Below are positions 23,948 through 34,917 of a DNA stretch of 64,000 nucleotides, piece by piece. The stretch covers positions 348,758,339 to 348,822,338 of the forward strand of contig NC_090451.1 in assembly GCF_031143425.1 (NCBI RefSeq), in the 5' to 3' direction. Positions within the stretch are counted from its first letter, which is position 1. Every line of letters starts with the position of its first letter. Position numbers and translations under genes: made by a program. The notes below the pieces were generated by a model. The model worked only from the letters and a program-made list of their open reading frames with translations, ran no database searches and was not told the origin of the DNA. This stretch comes from Pleurodeles waltl (taxonomy: Eukaryota > Chordata > Amphibia > Caudata > Salamandridae).

Positions 23948-26900
23948 ATGCCTACTAGGAAAGAAAAGCCAAATAAAAACTATTTTTTTCCAAAGAAAGG
24001 TGATTATAATATCAGCATGCAACTCCATGTCAATGTCTGCTGTATGTGTTCTACAAGTATGCTACAAGTGTCAGATTAGCCATTTAAGATTAAACATTTA
24101 GGCGTTATTGCTATAACCACATATTAGTCTATTGAAGTTCTTGGATTTGTAACCTATAATAAGCTGCAAATCAACATAGATATAGAATAAATAGAGGGAA
24201 ACTGTATGATATGATCTAATATAGCCGTGAAAGGGTTAATGTGACATTATAAATCACGAGTCTGAAATGTGAGTATTCTGTAAATGCCATCAGAACTTTG
24301 AGATGACTATATAGGACCATACCACACAAGGTGTCCCGTATGTATTTTAATATTGCATGTTTAGTGTATGGCTAGTAAGCTTGAAAACGGGGTTTTGTTC
24401 AAAGTGCGGATACCAGTGGACAATGGTTGGGAGTAAAATGCATTGCTTTTCTTTACCTTTCTTGAACGAATTGTTGATAAGAAAGTGAGTGATAGTGAGG
24501 GACGTGGACTAATGCAATTCTTTGACTGCAGTATTTACTAATCATTACACGCTCCTCACTTACTCCTTCGCTTAGCTTTAATTTTAGAGCACTGTGTTGT
24601 AGTAGGTTTAAGCAACACGTAAAAATATAATATTGACCTATAAATACGTTTATTTATTAGCAATTTAACTACAATTTAGTTGTTTGGTGCTTTCTAATTT
24701 AGGATTCCTACACTTTTTTATAAAGAAAACCTGCTAAGTCCTGTCATTTCATTGTTGTACATCTATGTTATGTTTATGTAGATAAATATAAAGTTGAAAA
24801 AAGCAATAATGCACCGCCGGAAGGACACTAAAGCCATATGTAACACAAGACAGAAACTGGATTAAAAGGCATGCCTTCAACACAGTAACTGAAGGCAGAT
24901 AAAAGCAGTATCGTTTTCTAGTAAGGTTTATGGCTTCTTATTTGAACACGGAAAAGTATTATTTTCTTGAAAACTAACGTCCTTGTGCACACATTGCAGC
25001 TCTAAAAGGGAAGTTAGAATCTCTGTGTATGTGTGCGTTTTGGGAAACGCAGAATCGGAAACAGCAACAAAAGAGAAAACGTGCAAGCCTCATTACATCT
25101 TTTCTGTTCAGTTGCTATGCAGCAATGGCCTCGCTGCTAACAACTTTGGCTTTTTCTGCTCTCTAACATTCTGTCAAATAAGGAAATCCAGAGAACTTCC
25201 AGAACCTCCATAAAATGTATCGGCCAATGGGAGCTTCCTGGGAATGTTTATTAACGGTGCACCTGCTTACTGCACACCTACTGAATCCTCTGATCGTTTC
25301 TCCACATTGCAAAACAACACAGCACAGCAATAGATTAAAAAACCCTAAAAATAAGTAGATAGATCTGAAAAACCCAGCAATTAAATGATGTGGTTTGCCC
25401 AAAACAGAACATGAACTTCATGTAATTCTTCAGACAATCAACATATATATGTGAAAGTGTGTTTTTTTCTATTATGTACCTTTTTTTGAAAAATAAAAAA
25501 TACAAAAAAACACTAGCAATATAGGGTCTGAAATGAGGGTACAAATGTATTACCTTATCACACAAATGTGGCCTAAGTTTTTAAAAATGATATGTAGTTT
25601 ATGCTAAACAACATCCCACTCTCGTGAGTGCGGAGGAGTGTCGCCCAACTAAGGAAATGTCCCAGAGCAGCTGAAAGATAAAATGGTAATAAAGTTTATT
25701 TATTACCATTTTATTTTTCAGCACCCCATCCTGAACCGAGTGACAGAATGAGGCAGGGCAATTGCTGCCGAGTGGCAGCAGAGAGCTGTGTGCTGGTTAA
25801 AGTGCACATGTCCCTTTGGCTGGCCTTCTTGCGATAGCCAGCCATACATGCACACGTTGAACTTCTCTAACCCAGCTGTCTTGAGACGCTGGGTTTGAGA
25901 AATCACAGGCCCCTGATGCTCTTAAGAGCACTGAGAGAGCTCCCTCCCTCTAATACTGATGCTTCTCTCATGCTGGTTAACAGCATGAGAGCAGTGCAGG
26001 ATTGGGTACTGAAGTTTCCTGGGTCCGGAGTTTCGAAGACAGAAGACACCGGATCCAGGAGCATGTTGTGACAAGAAAAGAAGGTAAGCGCCTATTTTTT
26101 TGTATGTTAATGTCGCCCCACCACTCTAAATATACGGCAGTCGCCACTGTTTTCCACCCCTCAAAAAAGGTCAAATACACAAGCATTACCATTAATGATG
26201 AAACACACCTACGCACAATAGCAGGGGAAATGATCACAGGCAGCTTGAACAATTGTGACAGTCATTGCTACACTGTCATTGTCAATGTCATTCCCACATT
26301 GTCCTGTGGGTGACTAGCACCGGTATCCAGTGTGATCCCAGCAGGGGCAGAACCAGTGCTCCTGTGGAAGAAGCATCAAGTACTTGTGACTATTCACAGT
26401 GAAGCACAGTAGCACCACTATCACAGACATTGGGAATTGCTCTTGTCAGGATCACAGCTTTGAAAAATCCAGCATCTAATCAAGCAAGAGATGAGTGGCA
26501 ATTGGGATATCAAGCTGAGACTGTCAATGAAGATACAAGACGTGCTGATTGTAAACTTATGAATCTGGTGTGAACAGGCATGTACTTTCTTCAAAAACAC
26601 TAACAAGCTATCAGGGGTGGGAGACGAAGAGCTCCAGGTAGACACTGTTTATGTACAGAAGCAGGCCAATAAAAGTAATACAAGCACATACAGTCTCCTA
26701 TGGGTTTGCTATTTCACTAGAACAGAAGGGTATCGTGATAGGTCAATAGATTGACTGACTGCTTTATGTACTGTGCTCAGGATGTCAACCCCTGCTAGGA
26801 TACCAAGGACACCATTTCAAAACAAGGAGTAGATATTATTTTTACATGTAAATGGTTAATCTTGGAAAACACAGCCATCTGCCATGCCAGTTAGTTCTTC

Positions 26901-27540
26901 CCTGCCTAACGTCGGGCAAATAATCCAAATATGGTTCTTTGTGGGGCAAGTACAGCATATGATCAACACCTAAGATCTGTGCTAGAGGTGTGGAACACTA
27001 ACCTGTCCTTTATTAATTTCTGGAAAAGTTCAAAATGTTCTGCAAATTCTGCCTTACTTTCCAGTGAGTTTACTGTGCAGAACAAATCATATTTGTTTGC
27101 TGCACATATTCTTTCAAGCCAAACCCGGGAAGATAGGAAGAATAATAAGGTCATGAGAGATGATGTGGAGCGTGTGTTCATGTGTCTTAGAGAAAAGGAG
27201 TTATGAGAGAAAAGTTGAATGGAGAATTGCAGTCACCTTCAGATTGCCTAACTGTGGTGTGACCACTGCTGATCTAAAACATTGAGTTTAGATACTGGAG
27301 GGAAGAGAGTATTTTCATACTTTGAAAGGGTTGGGCAATATTTTTTAAAATGTAGGAAATGTATAGAATGAAAAGAACACAAAGCTGCAGCAATGTTTAT
27401 AAAGAAATAACCATGGTTTACAACAAATATTTATCAAGCTGCTAAAAACAACAAATTATATATGAACATTAGTTATTGAAAAGTATCTAACTAATGAGAG
27501 AAATGGTATGGCATATGTATGTATGCACATTGTATTTCTA
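23948..27540. other. No gene recognised; two small hairpins
   Basis: About 3.6 kb of mostly AT-rich sequence. A perfect 14-bp inverted repeat with a 5-base loop lies at 25680-25712 (AAAATGGTAATAAA / TTTATTACCATTTT). An 11-bp hairpin lies at 25965-25991 (CTCTCATGCTG / CAGCATGAGAG). Both sit in a moderately GC-richer block (25610-26090) that may be an old repeat. No coding potential was recognised. Confidence 0.5.
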
Positions 27541-27640
27541 TAGTGCGGACCTAGCCAAATGGCATCAGAGCACTGTACATGGCCAGAGGCAATTTTAAAG
27601 TAGTTGAGTAATAGACAAGTAATAGTAAGAATAGTATTTT
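27541..27640 (-). mobile_element. L2-like LINE 3' tail
   Basis: Read on the minus strand, this has the wording typical of L2-type 3' ends (TACAGTGCTCTGATGCC...GCACTATAGAAATAC). It is the downstream half of the minus-strand LINE whose coding end lies at 37025-37740. Harbinger copy 3 separates the two halves. Family assignment is by recognition of the tail only. Confidence 0.5.
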
Positions 27641-27900
27641 GGGGGTGATTCTAACCCTGGCGGTCGGTGATAAAGCGGCGGCCAACCCGCCAACAGGCTG
27701 GCGGTCAAAAAAATGGAATTCTAACCCTGGCGGGAACCGCCAACACAGCCCGCCAACTTAACACTCCGACCGCCACGGCGGTACAGACAAACAGCGCGGC
27801 GGTCACCGCCAACAGCCAGGCGGCAGACAATGTACCGCCCACACTATCATAACTCACCAATCCGCCACCTTTTCCGGGGCGGGAGCACCGCCGATAAAAA
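27641..27900 (+). repeat. SANT2-side terminus of Harbinger copy 3
   Basis: About 230 bp with more than ten GGCGG/CCGCC boxes. The terminal word ATTCTAACCCTGGCGG recurs internally at about 27718 after GGAATTC, so the end looks partly duplicated. Confidence 0.8.
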
Positions 27901-28539
27901 CACGGCGGAAACAGACCACGAACGGGAAAACGCTCACCTCTACGCACTCCACGAGGAAGGAGGACAGCATGGAACCCGAATTAAACATCCTACCTGCTCT
28001 CATCTACCTGCTCATCTACCATGAGTACGAACTCCGGCGCAGACAACAACGGTGAGTACTGCACCTACGACACACGGGAGGGGGAAGGAGGAAAGGTTAC
28101 GCGCACACACATATGCGAGCCCCACCCCCCCAAACTATGTACACACCAATGCAGAGCAACAGGTCACAGTGATACCACCCAAACCCCCCGGAAAAATGCA
28201 AAGACATCATTAAAATTACCAAAATATTTATGTACAATAAAGGCTTTGAAAAGTATTGGTCAACTAGGCAAAAGACAATACCAAAATAATTATATATACA
28301 GTGCAATGGATAACCGAGGCAATGAGTCCTGCACATCAAAAGAAAATCAAAGTGTCCGTGGGCCAAAGTGTAACAACACAAGGGCAAAGCCCACACAGGA
28401 GACCTGAGTCCTTTGGAGAGAACACTGCAGGGGCATCTGATGACAAAACTACAGGCACCTCAGGGGGAAGGGAAGGGGGGGGGGCACCACAGCCACAGGA
28501 GTCCACGACGCCAGATCCACGAAGGGGCCACCATGCCTA

Positions 28540-28930
28540 CTGTGCCATCCTGGGGAGTGCAAAGCCACAGTCTCTCAAGTCTCTACAGTGGGTGGCTTGC
28601 CCACTGTCACATCCTGGGGAGTGCAAAGCCACAGTCTCTCAAGTCTCTACAGTGGGTGGCTTGCCCACTGTCACATCCTGGGGAGTGCAAAGCCACAGTC
28701 TCTCAAGTCTCTACAGTGGGTGGCTTGCCCACTGTCACATCCTGGGGAGTGCAAAGCCACAGTCTCTCAAGTCTCTACAGTGGGTGGCTTGCCCACCGTG
28801 CCATCCTGGGGAGTGCAAAGCCACAGTCTCTCAAGTCTCTACAGTGGGTGGCTTGCCCACTGTCACCTCCTGGGGAGTGCAAAGCCACAGTCCATCAGGT
28901 GGATTACAGTCTCCACAGGTCAAGGAGGAG
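28540..28930. repeat. 64-bp tandem array (copy 3)
   Basis: Nearly identical units starting TCCTGGGGAGTGCAAAGCCA at 28548, 28612, 28676, 28740, 28804 and 28868, an exact 64-bp period. Units contain CAGTCTCTCAAGTCTCTACA. Open frames across it are repeat artefacts. Confidence 0.95.
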
Positions 28931-28952
28931 GCATGGTGGGCACAGTGAACCG

Positions 28953-29500
28953 TTAACAGTGCTTGACAGGAAGGGCCCAGTGGAGCGGTGCTTGAGACGG
29001 CGGTGCCCAGCGGAGTGGTGCTTGACAGGAAGGGCCCAGCGGAGCGGTGCTTGAGACGGCGGTGCCCAGCGGAGCGGTGCTTGACAGGAAGGGCCCAGCG
29101 GAGCGGTGCTTGACAGGAAGGGCCCAGCAGAGCGGTGCTTGAGACGGCGGGGCCCAGCGGAGTGGTGCTTGAGACGGCGGTGCCCAGCGGAGCGGTGCTT
29201 GACAGGAAGGGCCCAGCGGAGCGGTGCTTGACAGGAAGGGCCCAGCGGAGCGGTGCTTGAGACGGCGGGGCCCAGCGGAGTGGTGCTTGAGACGGCGGTG
29301 CCCAGCGGAGTGGTGCTTGACAGGAAGGGCCCAGCGGAGCGGTGCTTGAGACGGCGGTGCCCAGCGGAGCGGTGCTTGACAGGAAGGGCCCAGCGGAGCG
29401 GTGCTTGAGACGGCGGTGCCCAGCGGAGTGGTGCTTGAGACGGCGGGGCCCAGCGGAGCGGTGCTTGAGACGGCAGTGCCCAGCGGAGCGGTGCTTGAGA
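28953..29500. repeat. 29/30-bp minisatellite (copy 3)
   Basis: About 18 units built on GTGCTTGAGACGGCGGTGCC followed by CAGCGGAGCG (30 bp), alternating with a GTGCTTGACAGGAAGGGCCC variant (29 bp). Units carry GGCGGTG and GCGGAGCGG boxes. The absence of stops produces long spurious open frames on both strands. Confidence 0.95.
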
Positions 29501-30320
29501 CGGCGGGGCCCTGTTCAGCGGTGCTCTTCTGCACGGCGGGGCCCTGTTCAGCGGTGCTCTTCTGCACGGCGGGGCCCTCTTCACCGGTGCTCTTCTGCAC
29601 GGCGGGGCCCTGTTCAGCGGTGCTCTTCTGCACGGCGGGGCCCTGTTCAGAGGTGCTCTTCTGCACGGCGGGGCCCTGTTCAGCGGTGCCTATCTTCACG
29701 GCGGGGCCCTGTTCAGCGGTGCTCTTCTGCACGGCGGGGCCCTGTTCAGCGGTGCTCTTCTGCACGGCGGGGCCCTGTTCAGCGGTGCCTATCTTCACGG
29801 CGGGGCCCTGTTCAGCGGTGCTCTTCTGCACGGCGGGGCCCTGTTCAGCGGTGCTCTTCTGCACGGCGGGGCCCTGTTCAGCGGTGCTCTTCTGCACGGC
29901 GGGGCCCTGTTCAGCGGTGCTCTTCCGCACGGCGGGGCCCTGTTCAGCGGTGCCTATCTTCACGGCGGGGCCCTGTTCAGCGGTGCTCTTCTGCACGGCG
30001 GGCCCTGTTCAGCGGTGCCTATCTTCACGGCGGGGCCCTGTTCAGCGGTGCTCTTCTGCATGGCGGGGCCCTGTTCAGCGGTGCTCTTCTGCACGGCGGG
30101 GCCCTGTTCAGCGGTGCTCTTCTGCACGGTGGGGCCCTGTTCAGCGGTGCCTATCTTCACGGCGGGCCCTGTTCAGCGGTGCTCTTCTGCACGGCGGGGC
30201 CCTGTTCAGCGGTGCCTATCTTCACAGCGGGGCCCCGTTCAGCGGTGCTCTTCTGCACGGCGGGGCCCTGTTCAGCGGTGCTCTTCTGCACGGCGGGGCC
30301 CTCTTCAGCGGTGCTCATCC
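29500..30320. repeat. 33-bp minisatellite (copy 3)
   Basis: About 25 units of CTGTTCAGCGGTGCTCTTCT + GCACGGCGGGGCC (33 bp), interspersed with a variant containing GTGCCTATCTTCACGGCGG. The 33-bp period is a multiple of three, which explains open frames of more than 300 codons here; they show only the repeated peptide. Confidence 0.95.
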
Positions 30321-30360
30321 AGTAAGTCAAGGGAGCCATGACCTGGCCTGGACTCCCTGC

Positions 30361-32915
30361 TCAGTCGCCCTCCGACCGTGATGTTGCTGGACCCTTCGTT
30401 GATGGAGTCCTGGGCCCTTTGGTGTCCTCCCTAACACCCGGGATGGGGCTTGTGGGGCCCACCTGCTCCGCGCTCCTGCTGGCTGACTTCTCCGCCCTGC
30501 TGCCCTTTCGCCCCTTAGATGGGGCTCTCGGGCCCTTGCCTCCCCTAGATGTTGTGGCTGGTGAAGTGGGCGAACTTTGCTCCTTGGGGGCAGCCGTGTC
30601 AGTCCTCTCACGGCGGCCCTTTACTTTCCTGGTCCTCTTGCCTGGGGGGGGGCTGGATGTGTCCTTGCTTCTGATCGAAGTGTCACTACTGGCAAAGGGT
30701 GGACTCCAGAACCCATGCACCACAGTGACACTCGAAGCTGGGCTGGTGGTGGCTGAGGTGCTCTTGGGACTCTTTGCAGATGGAGGGGGTGGGTCATCGG
30801 AGGGAAAGAGGTTAAGATTAGTGAGGAAAACTTTTTTAGGACCAAGGTAAAGGGTAGGAGAAGTGGTGATGGGAGTAGAGGAAGAGGATGTGGTTGTAGG
30901 AGAGTCAGGTGTGCTGTCTTTGGGTGCAGGTGCTGGTGCTGTAGGCTGTGGTGAGGTGGATGGCTGTTGGGTGGGTGGCTGCCTGCGTTTGTGTGGTTTG
31001 GAAGAGGGGACAGACACAGTGGGAGAGGACACAGGGGACGTGTAAATGGCAGTGGGGGTAGTGACTGCACGTGTGCGGACTGGACTGGAGGGTGTGCTGG
31101 TGATGGAAGCACTGGCTGATGGTGGTGTGCATGCAGGTGTGAGTGTAGACGTCACAGGGAGGGAGGAGGGAGACGAGGAGGAGGGGGACACAGAGATGGT
31201 AGTGACTGTTGGAATGTCTGCATCTGGGTGTTGCTTGGGTGAATGCTTGTGGGTTCTGTGGTGCTTGTGTCTGGATGAGCTGCCCTTGGGTGTTGAGGTG
31301 TGTGCAGGCTGGTCTGATGGTGTGGATGGGATAGGCTGAGGAACAGGAGACAGAGACAAGCTGGAGGCAGTAAGAAGAGGGAGGCTGGAAACAGGGACAA
31401 TGGCTGCCGTCAGTGCTGAGGCCAGAGCATTGAACGATCGTTGATGGGCAGCCTGACCCGAATGAATGCCCTCCAGGTAGGCATTGCTCCGATGAACCTC
31501 CCTTTCTACCCCCTGGATGGCATTCAAAAGGGTAGTCTGCCCAACAATGAGTGTCCTCAGGAGGTCAATGACCTCCGCACTGAGGGCAGCAGGGGTGACA
31601 GGGGCAGGGGCTGAGGTGCCTGGGGCGAAGGAGACGCCCGCCTTCCTGGGCGAGCGGGCACGGAGCGTAGGCTGAGGGGCTGCTGGGAGGGCGGGGCTGG
31701 TGCACTGGGTGGCGGCTGTACCTGTAGAGGCGGGGGGCCCGGATGTTGCCGCCACCGCTAGGGAGCTCCCATCCGAGGACGTGTCGGTGTCGCTGGTCTC
31801 ACCATCGGTCCCCGTTGTGGTGCTCCCCTCGCCCTCCGGATCACTGGTGCCCTCGGTGTCTGTTCCTGGGCCCACCGGGGCCTTGTGACTTGCAGCTCCC
31901 TCGTGCTCCGATGCCAAATCTCCTCCGCCTGATGATGCTAATGCACACATGCACAAGAAGATGAAGAAGAAGGGTGGGGGGAGAAAAACGAAGACCAGGT
32001 TGAGTGCATGCAATGTCAACCCCGTTGGCGGAAAGGACAGACACAGGAGCCTCATGCACTAAGCCGCGCATTCGGGGTACACTACTCAGTACTTCTGACT
32101 AGGACAACAGGTCTAGAGACGACAAACGCGCACATGTGTGATGCTGGACCATCGATAACTGTACTTGTCACCCTACAGAGGTGGGGTCCGGGAGCACAGG
32201 GCCATGCCTAAAGGAGAGGACTACACTACAGAAAGCGCCCTGGCCTAATGTCACCCACAACCCTCCTCCCCCACCCAGATGCCTCCACTGCGCAGAAAGA
32301 TAGCAGAATGTGCTGATACTCACCCCCTTGTGTCTGCTGTGATGTCCTCAAGTGCCCATCCAAATCAGGGTAGGCCACCGCCAGGATCCGGGACATCAGG
32401 GGGGTCAGGGTACGACTGGCACCCCTCCTAGGTTGGGAGGCCATCCCCAGCAGTGACTCGGCGGTCTTCCTGGTCCCGCGGCGGATGTCCTCCCACCTCT
32501 TGCGGCAGTGGGTGCCCCGTCTGACGTGGACCCCCAGGGCCCGGACTTCCTTGGCGATGGCACGCCAAATGTCCACTTTCTGATGGGCGCTGACCTATTT
32601 GACATGTACAGGGTGGGAAGGAAACATTCATCAATGTACTGCATGTTAGATGTGATTGGCCCCCCCTCCCCAACCTTGCCATATGGCACATGCTCTCATC
32701 TGTCGTGCGTTGCACTCCTCATTCGCCCCCCACCCCACCAACTTACATCCACCCCACTCCACACAGGCATCGCCCATTCCATGTGCACCCGGTGTACTTA
32801 CCTGTTGGTCTGGAGGACCGTAGAGTAACGCATACTGGGGGAGGACCCCATCCACAAGCTTCTCCAACTCTTCGGAACTGAAGGCAGGGGCCCTTTCCCC
32901 AGTCGCAGCAGCCAT
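30361..32915 (-). CDS. SANT2: second Harbinger Myb/SANT-like protein, intact (653 aa)
   Basis: Exon 1 is 32915-32802 (114 nt), exon 2 is 32594-32324 (271 nt) and exon 3 is 31937-30361 (1,577 nt). Together they give 1,962 nt, exactly 653 codons plus stop, with GTAAGT/AG and GTGAGT/AG junctions. Residues about 9-95 form a Myb/SANT-like domain (APAFSSEELEKLVDGVLPQY; HCRKRWEDIRRGTRKTAESL). An acidic Ser/Thr-rich linker follows, then a predicted helical block near 245-305 (AEVIDLLRTLIVGQTTLLNA, NAYLEGIHSGQAAHQRSFNA), a long Pro/Ser/Thr-rich region and a basic segment near 560-575 (GKRTRKVKGRRE), a likely nuclear signal. It is divergent from the transposase. It resembles NAIF1-type proteins in plan; DNA binding to the GGCGGT boxes and a role in transposition are inferred. 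This gene is additional to the usual two Harbinger genes. Confidence 0.85.
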
Positions 32916-33308
32916 TGTCACTTCCAGACCGAGGTCACAGCAGCACTTGCAGTATAGGTCTTCTCCTGTGGATGATCAGGTCTCGAGTGATTAAGCAGAT
33001 AGAAAATGGCAGTCACGCCCGTGGCGGTACGTACCGCGGCGGTGCGTACCGCGACCGCCGGCGCACCTCGTCATTGGCTCCTGAAACCCATAGGCTTCAA
33101 TGTTAACCAATGCGGCTTCGTATAGCGGTCTTCGACCGCCTACCGCCACGGTGTGCCCCGCCAGCGCATTGACCTCACATCCCATTGTCCCACTTCACAG
33201 GTCAGGCAGCCGCCATTTCAAGGGCCCACATGGCATAATTTGTACTGCGTCACACAGGCCTAGGCCTTGCATTGCCACACATACACGCCTTTCAATACAT
33301 AGATAACC
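32916..33308. promoter_or_regulatory. Divergent SANT2/transposase promoter with GGCGGT palindromes (copy 3)
   Basis: The space between the divergent genes includes a perfect 14-bp palindrome GCGGTACGTACCGC at 33024-33037, followed by GGCGGTGCGTACCGC and GACCGCCGGCGC (to 33064) and by ACCGCC words near 33135-33145. Similar clusters lie in the same place in copies 2 and 4. The boxes match the subterminal motif, which suggests that one of the element's own DNA-binding proteins regulates both genes (inference). Confidence 0.55.
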
Positions 33309-34415
33309 GTGTGCTATGCAAGCTGTGGTGAACGTACCAGTGATTTGCTTGACTCTGTGCTCCATGTTGTCCTTCCTAGGCACCGTCCGCTGGGACTTGC
33401 GAGGAGAAGGATGAATCCTCGCGTGTACCGACCGCTGGTGGACCTGTCGACAATGGAAGAACGCCACATCATACTACGATACCGACTTGACCGTGCCACT
33501 ATCCATGAACTGTGTGCCCAGCTGGAGCCAGCCCTGATGTCCCCCATCCGCCAACCCACAGGAATTCCCCCTCTAGTGCAGGTTCTGTCAGTCCTCCATT
33601 TTTTGGCAAGTGGCTCATTCCAGACAACAGTGGCCATGTCATCTGGAATGTCTCAGCCTACGTTTTCTAAAGTTTTGTCTAGAGTGTTGTCTGCCCTGAC
33701 GAAACACATGCGGAGTTACATTGTATTCCCTGAGGAGGTTGATTTGGCCACTGTGAAGGGTGATTTCTATGCCCTTGGACATATCCCCAACATCATTGGT
33801 GCCATTGATGGGACCCATGTGGCCTTAGTACCCCCAAAAGACGATGAGCAGGTGTACAGAAACAGGAAAAGTTACCATTCTATGAACGTCCAGGTGGTCT
33901 GTTTGGCTGACCAGTACATCTCCCATGTGAATGCCATGTTCCCTGGGTCAGTGCATGACGCGTATGTGATGCGTAATAGCAGCATCCCTTATGTGATGGA
34001 ACAGCTACAGAGACAACGTGTGTGGCTAATAGGTGACTCTGGTTACCCCAACCTGCCTTGGCTATTGACCCCAGTGAGGAATCCCCGGACCAGGGCAGAG
34101 GAACGGTACAATGAGGCCCATGGGCGAACTAGGAGGATCATAGAAAGAACCTTTGGCCTCCTGAAGGCCAGGTTTAGGTGTCTGCATATGACAGGGGGAT
34201 CCCTGATGTACTCACCAAAGAAGGTGTGCCAGATCATCGTGGCCTGCTGTATGCTTCACAATCTGGCATTGCGACGTCAGGTGCCTTTCCTGCAGGAGGA
34301 TGGTCCAGATGGTGGTGTTGAAGCAGCTGTGGAGCCTGCGGAGAGTGAAGAGGAGGAAGACGAAGAGGACGACACAGACAACAGGGACAGAGTTATCCAA
34401 CAGTATTTTCAGTAG
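33309..34415 (+). CDS. HARBI1-like PIF/Harbinger transposase, intact, intronless
   Basis: A 368-codon open frame; the true start may be Met at 33309 or at 33411 (MNPRVYRPLVDL), because residues upstream of 33411 are partly conserved in copies 2 and 4. An N-terminal helical DNA-binding region (LASGSFQTTVAMSSGMSQP) is followed by the RNase-H-like DDE nuclease. Asp167 lies in IIGAIDGTHV, Asp243 in WLIGDSGYP and Glu279 in RRIIERTFGLLKARF, a DD35E spacing. The end is acidic (ESEEEEDEEDD). The length fits HARBI1-like proteins (about 350 aa). The encoded enzyme would cut and join element ends in the nucleus with Myb-like partners. Other copies carry a 98-99 bp intron at the codon before Asp243; here it is precisely absent. 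AATAAA-type signals for the convergent MYB lie downstream near 34697-34702 (minus). Confidence 0.93.
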   Translation: MCYASCGERTSDLLDSVLHVVLPRHRPLGLARRRMNPRVYRPLVDLSTMEERHIILRYRLDRATIHELCAQLEPALMSPIRQPTGIPPLVQVLSVLHFLASGSFQTTVAMSSGMSQPTFSKVLSRVLSALTKHMRSYIVFPEEVDLATVKGDFYALGHIPNIIGAIDGTHVALVPPKDDEQVYRNRKSYHSMNVQVVCLADQYISHVNAMFPGSVHDAYVMRNSSIPYVMEQLQRQRVWLIGDSGYPNLPWLLTPVRNPRTRAEERYNEAHGRTRRIIERTFGLLKARFRCLHMTGGSLMYSPKKVCQIIVACCMLHNLALRRQVPFLQEDGPDGGVEAAVEPAESEEEEDEEDDTDNRDRVIQQYFQ

Positions 34416-34917
34416 CACACAGGTAAAATTCACCCACGCCATTTAACATATACTGAAAGCCCCTGCATCTTTTGTGTATTTCCCCCCAGTTCTTTTAAAC
34501 TGATGTTTGATTTTCCCTTCCCTTTTCAGTGCTGTATGACCCACTGCGTGACTTCTGCTTGGTTAGCCCATGGACTAAGGCTTATTGACATCGGTATGTT
34601 GTCATCACAAGAATAACAGAACATTTTTGCTCAGTAATGTGTTATACATTTGTAAATAATACAGGCTGACTCCTGAATGAATTCAGTGCAATGAGTGATT
34701 TATTTTTAGTGCTAGATATTGGTACATGATATTAAAACGGTGATGGGTGAGGGTGGAGTTATGTCCATGGCAGAGTCCAGTTCTCAGTTTCACAGGTGCA
34801 TTGTCCATATGCCTGTGGAAGGATGGAGCAGGGGCAGTTCAAGGTTGGACAGGGTGACAATGTGGGACAGTGGGATGACATCAGGGGGTATATTATGCTG
34901 GCGGGGGTCTTGGCATC

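Noticed and set aside
28548..28930. Regular 64-bp repeats as a possible CRISPR array
   Set aside because: The whole unit repeats with no unique spacers, and it lies within a eukaryotic transposon.
28904..30381. Open frames of 226-347 codons on both strands
   Set aside because: They fall within 30- and 33-bp tandem repeats without stop codons and encode only the repeated peptide; several overlapping frames are equally long.
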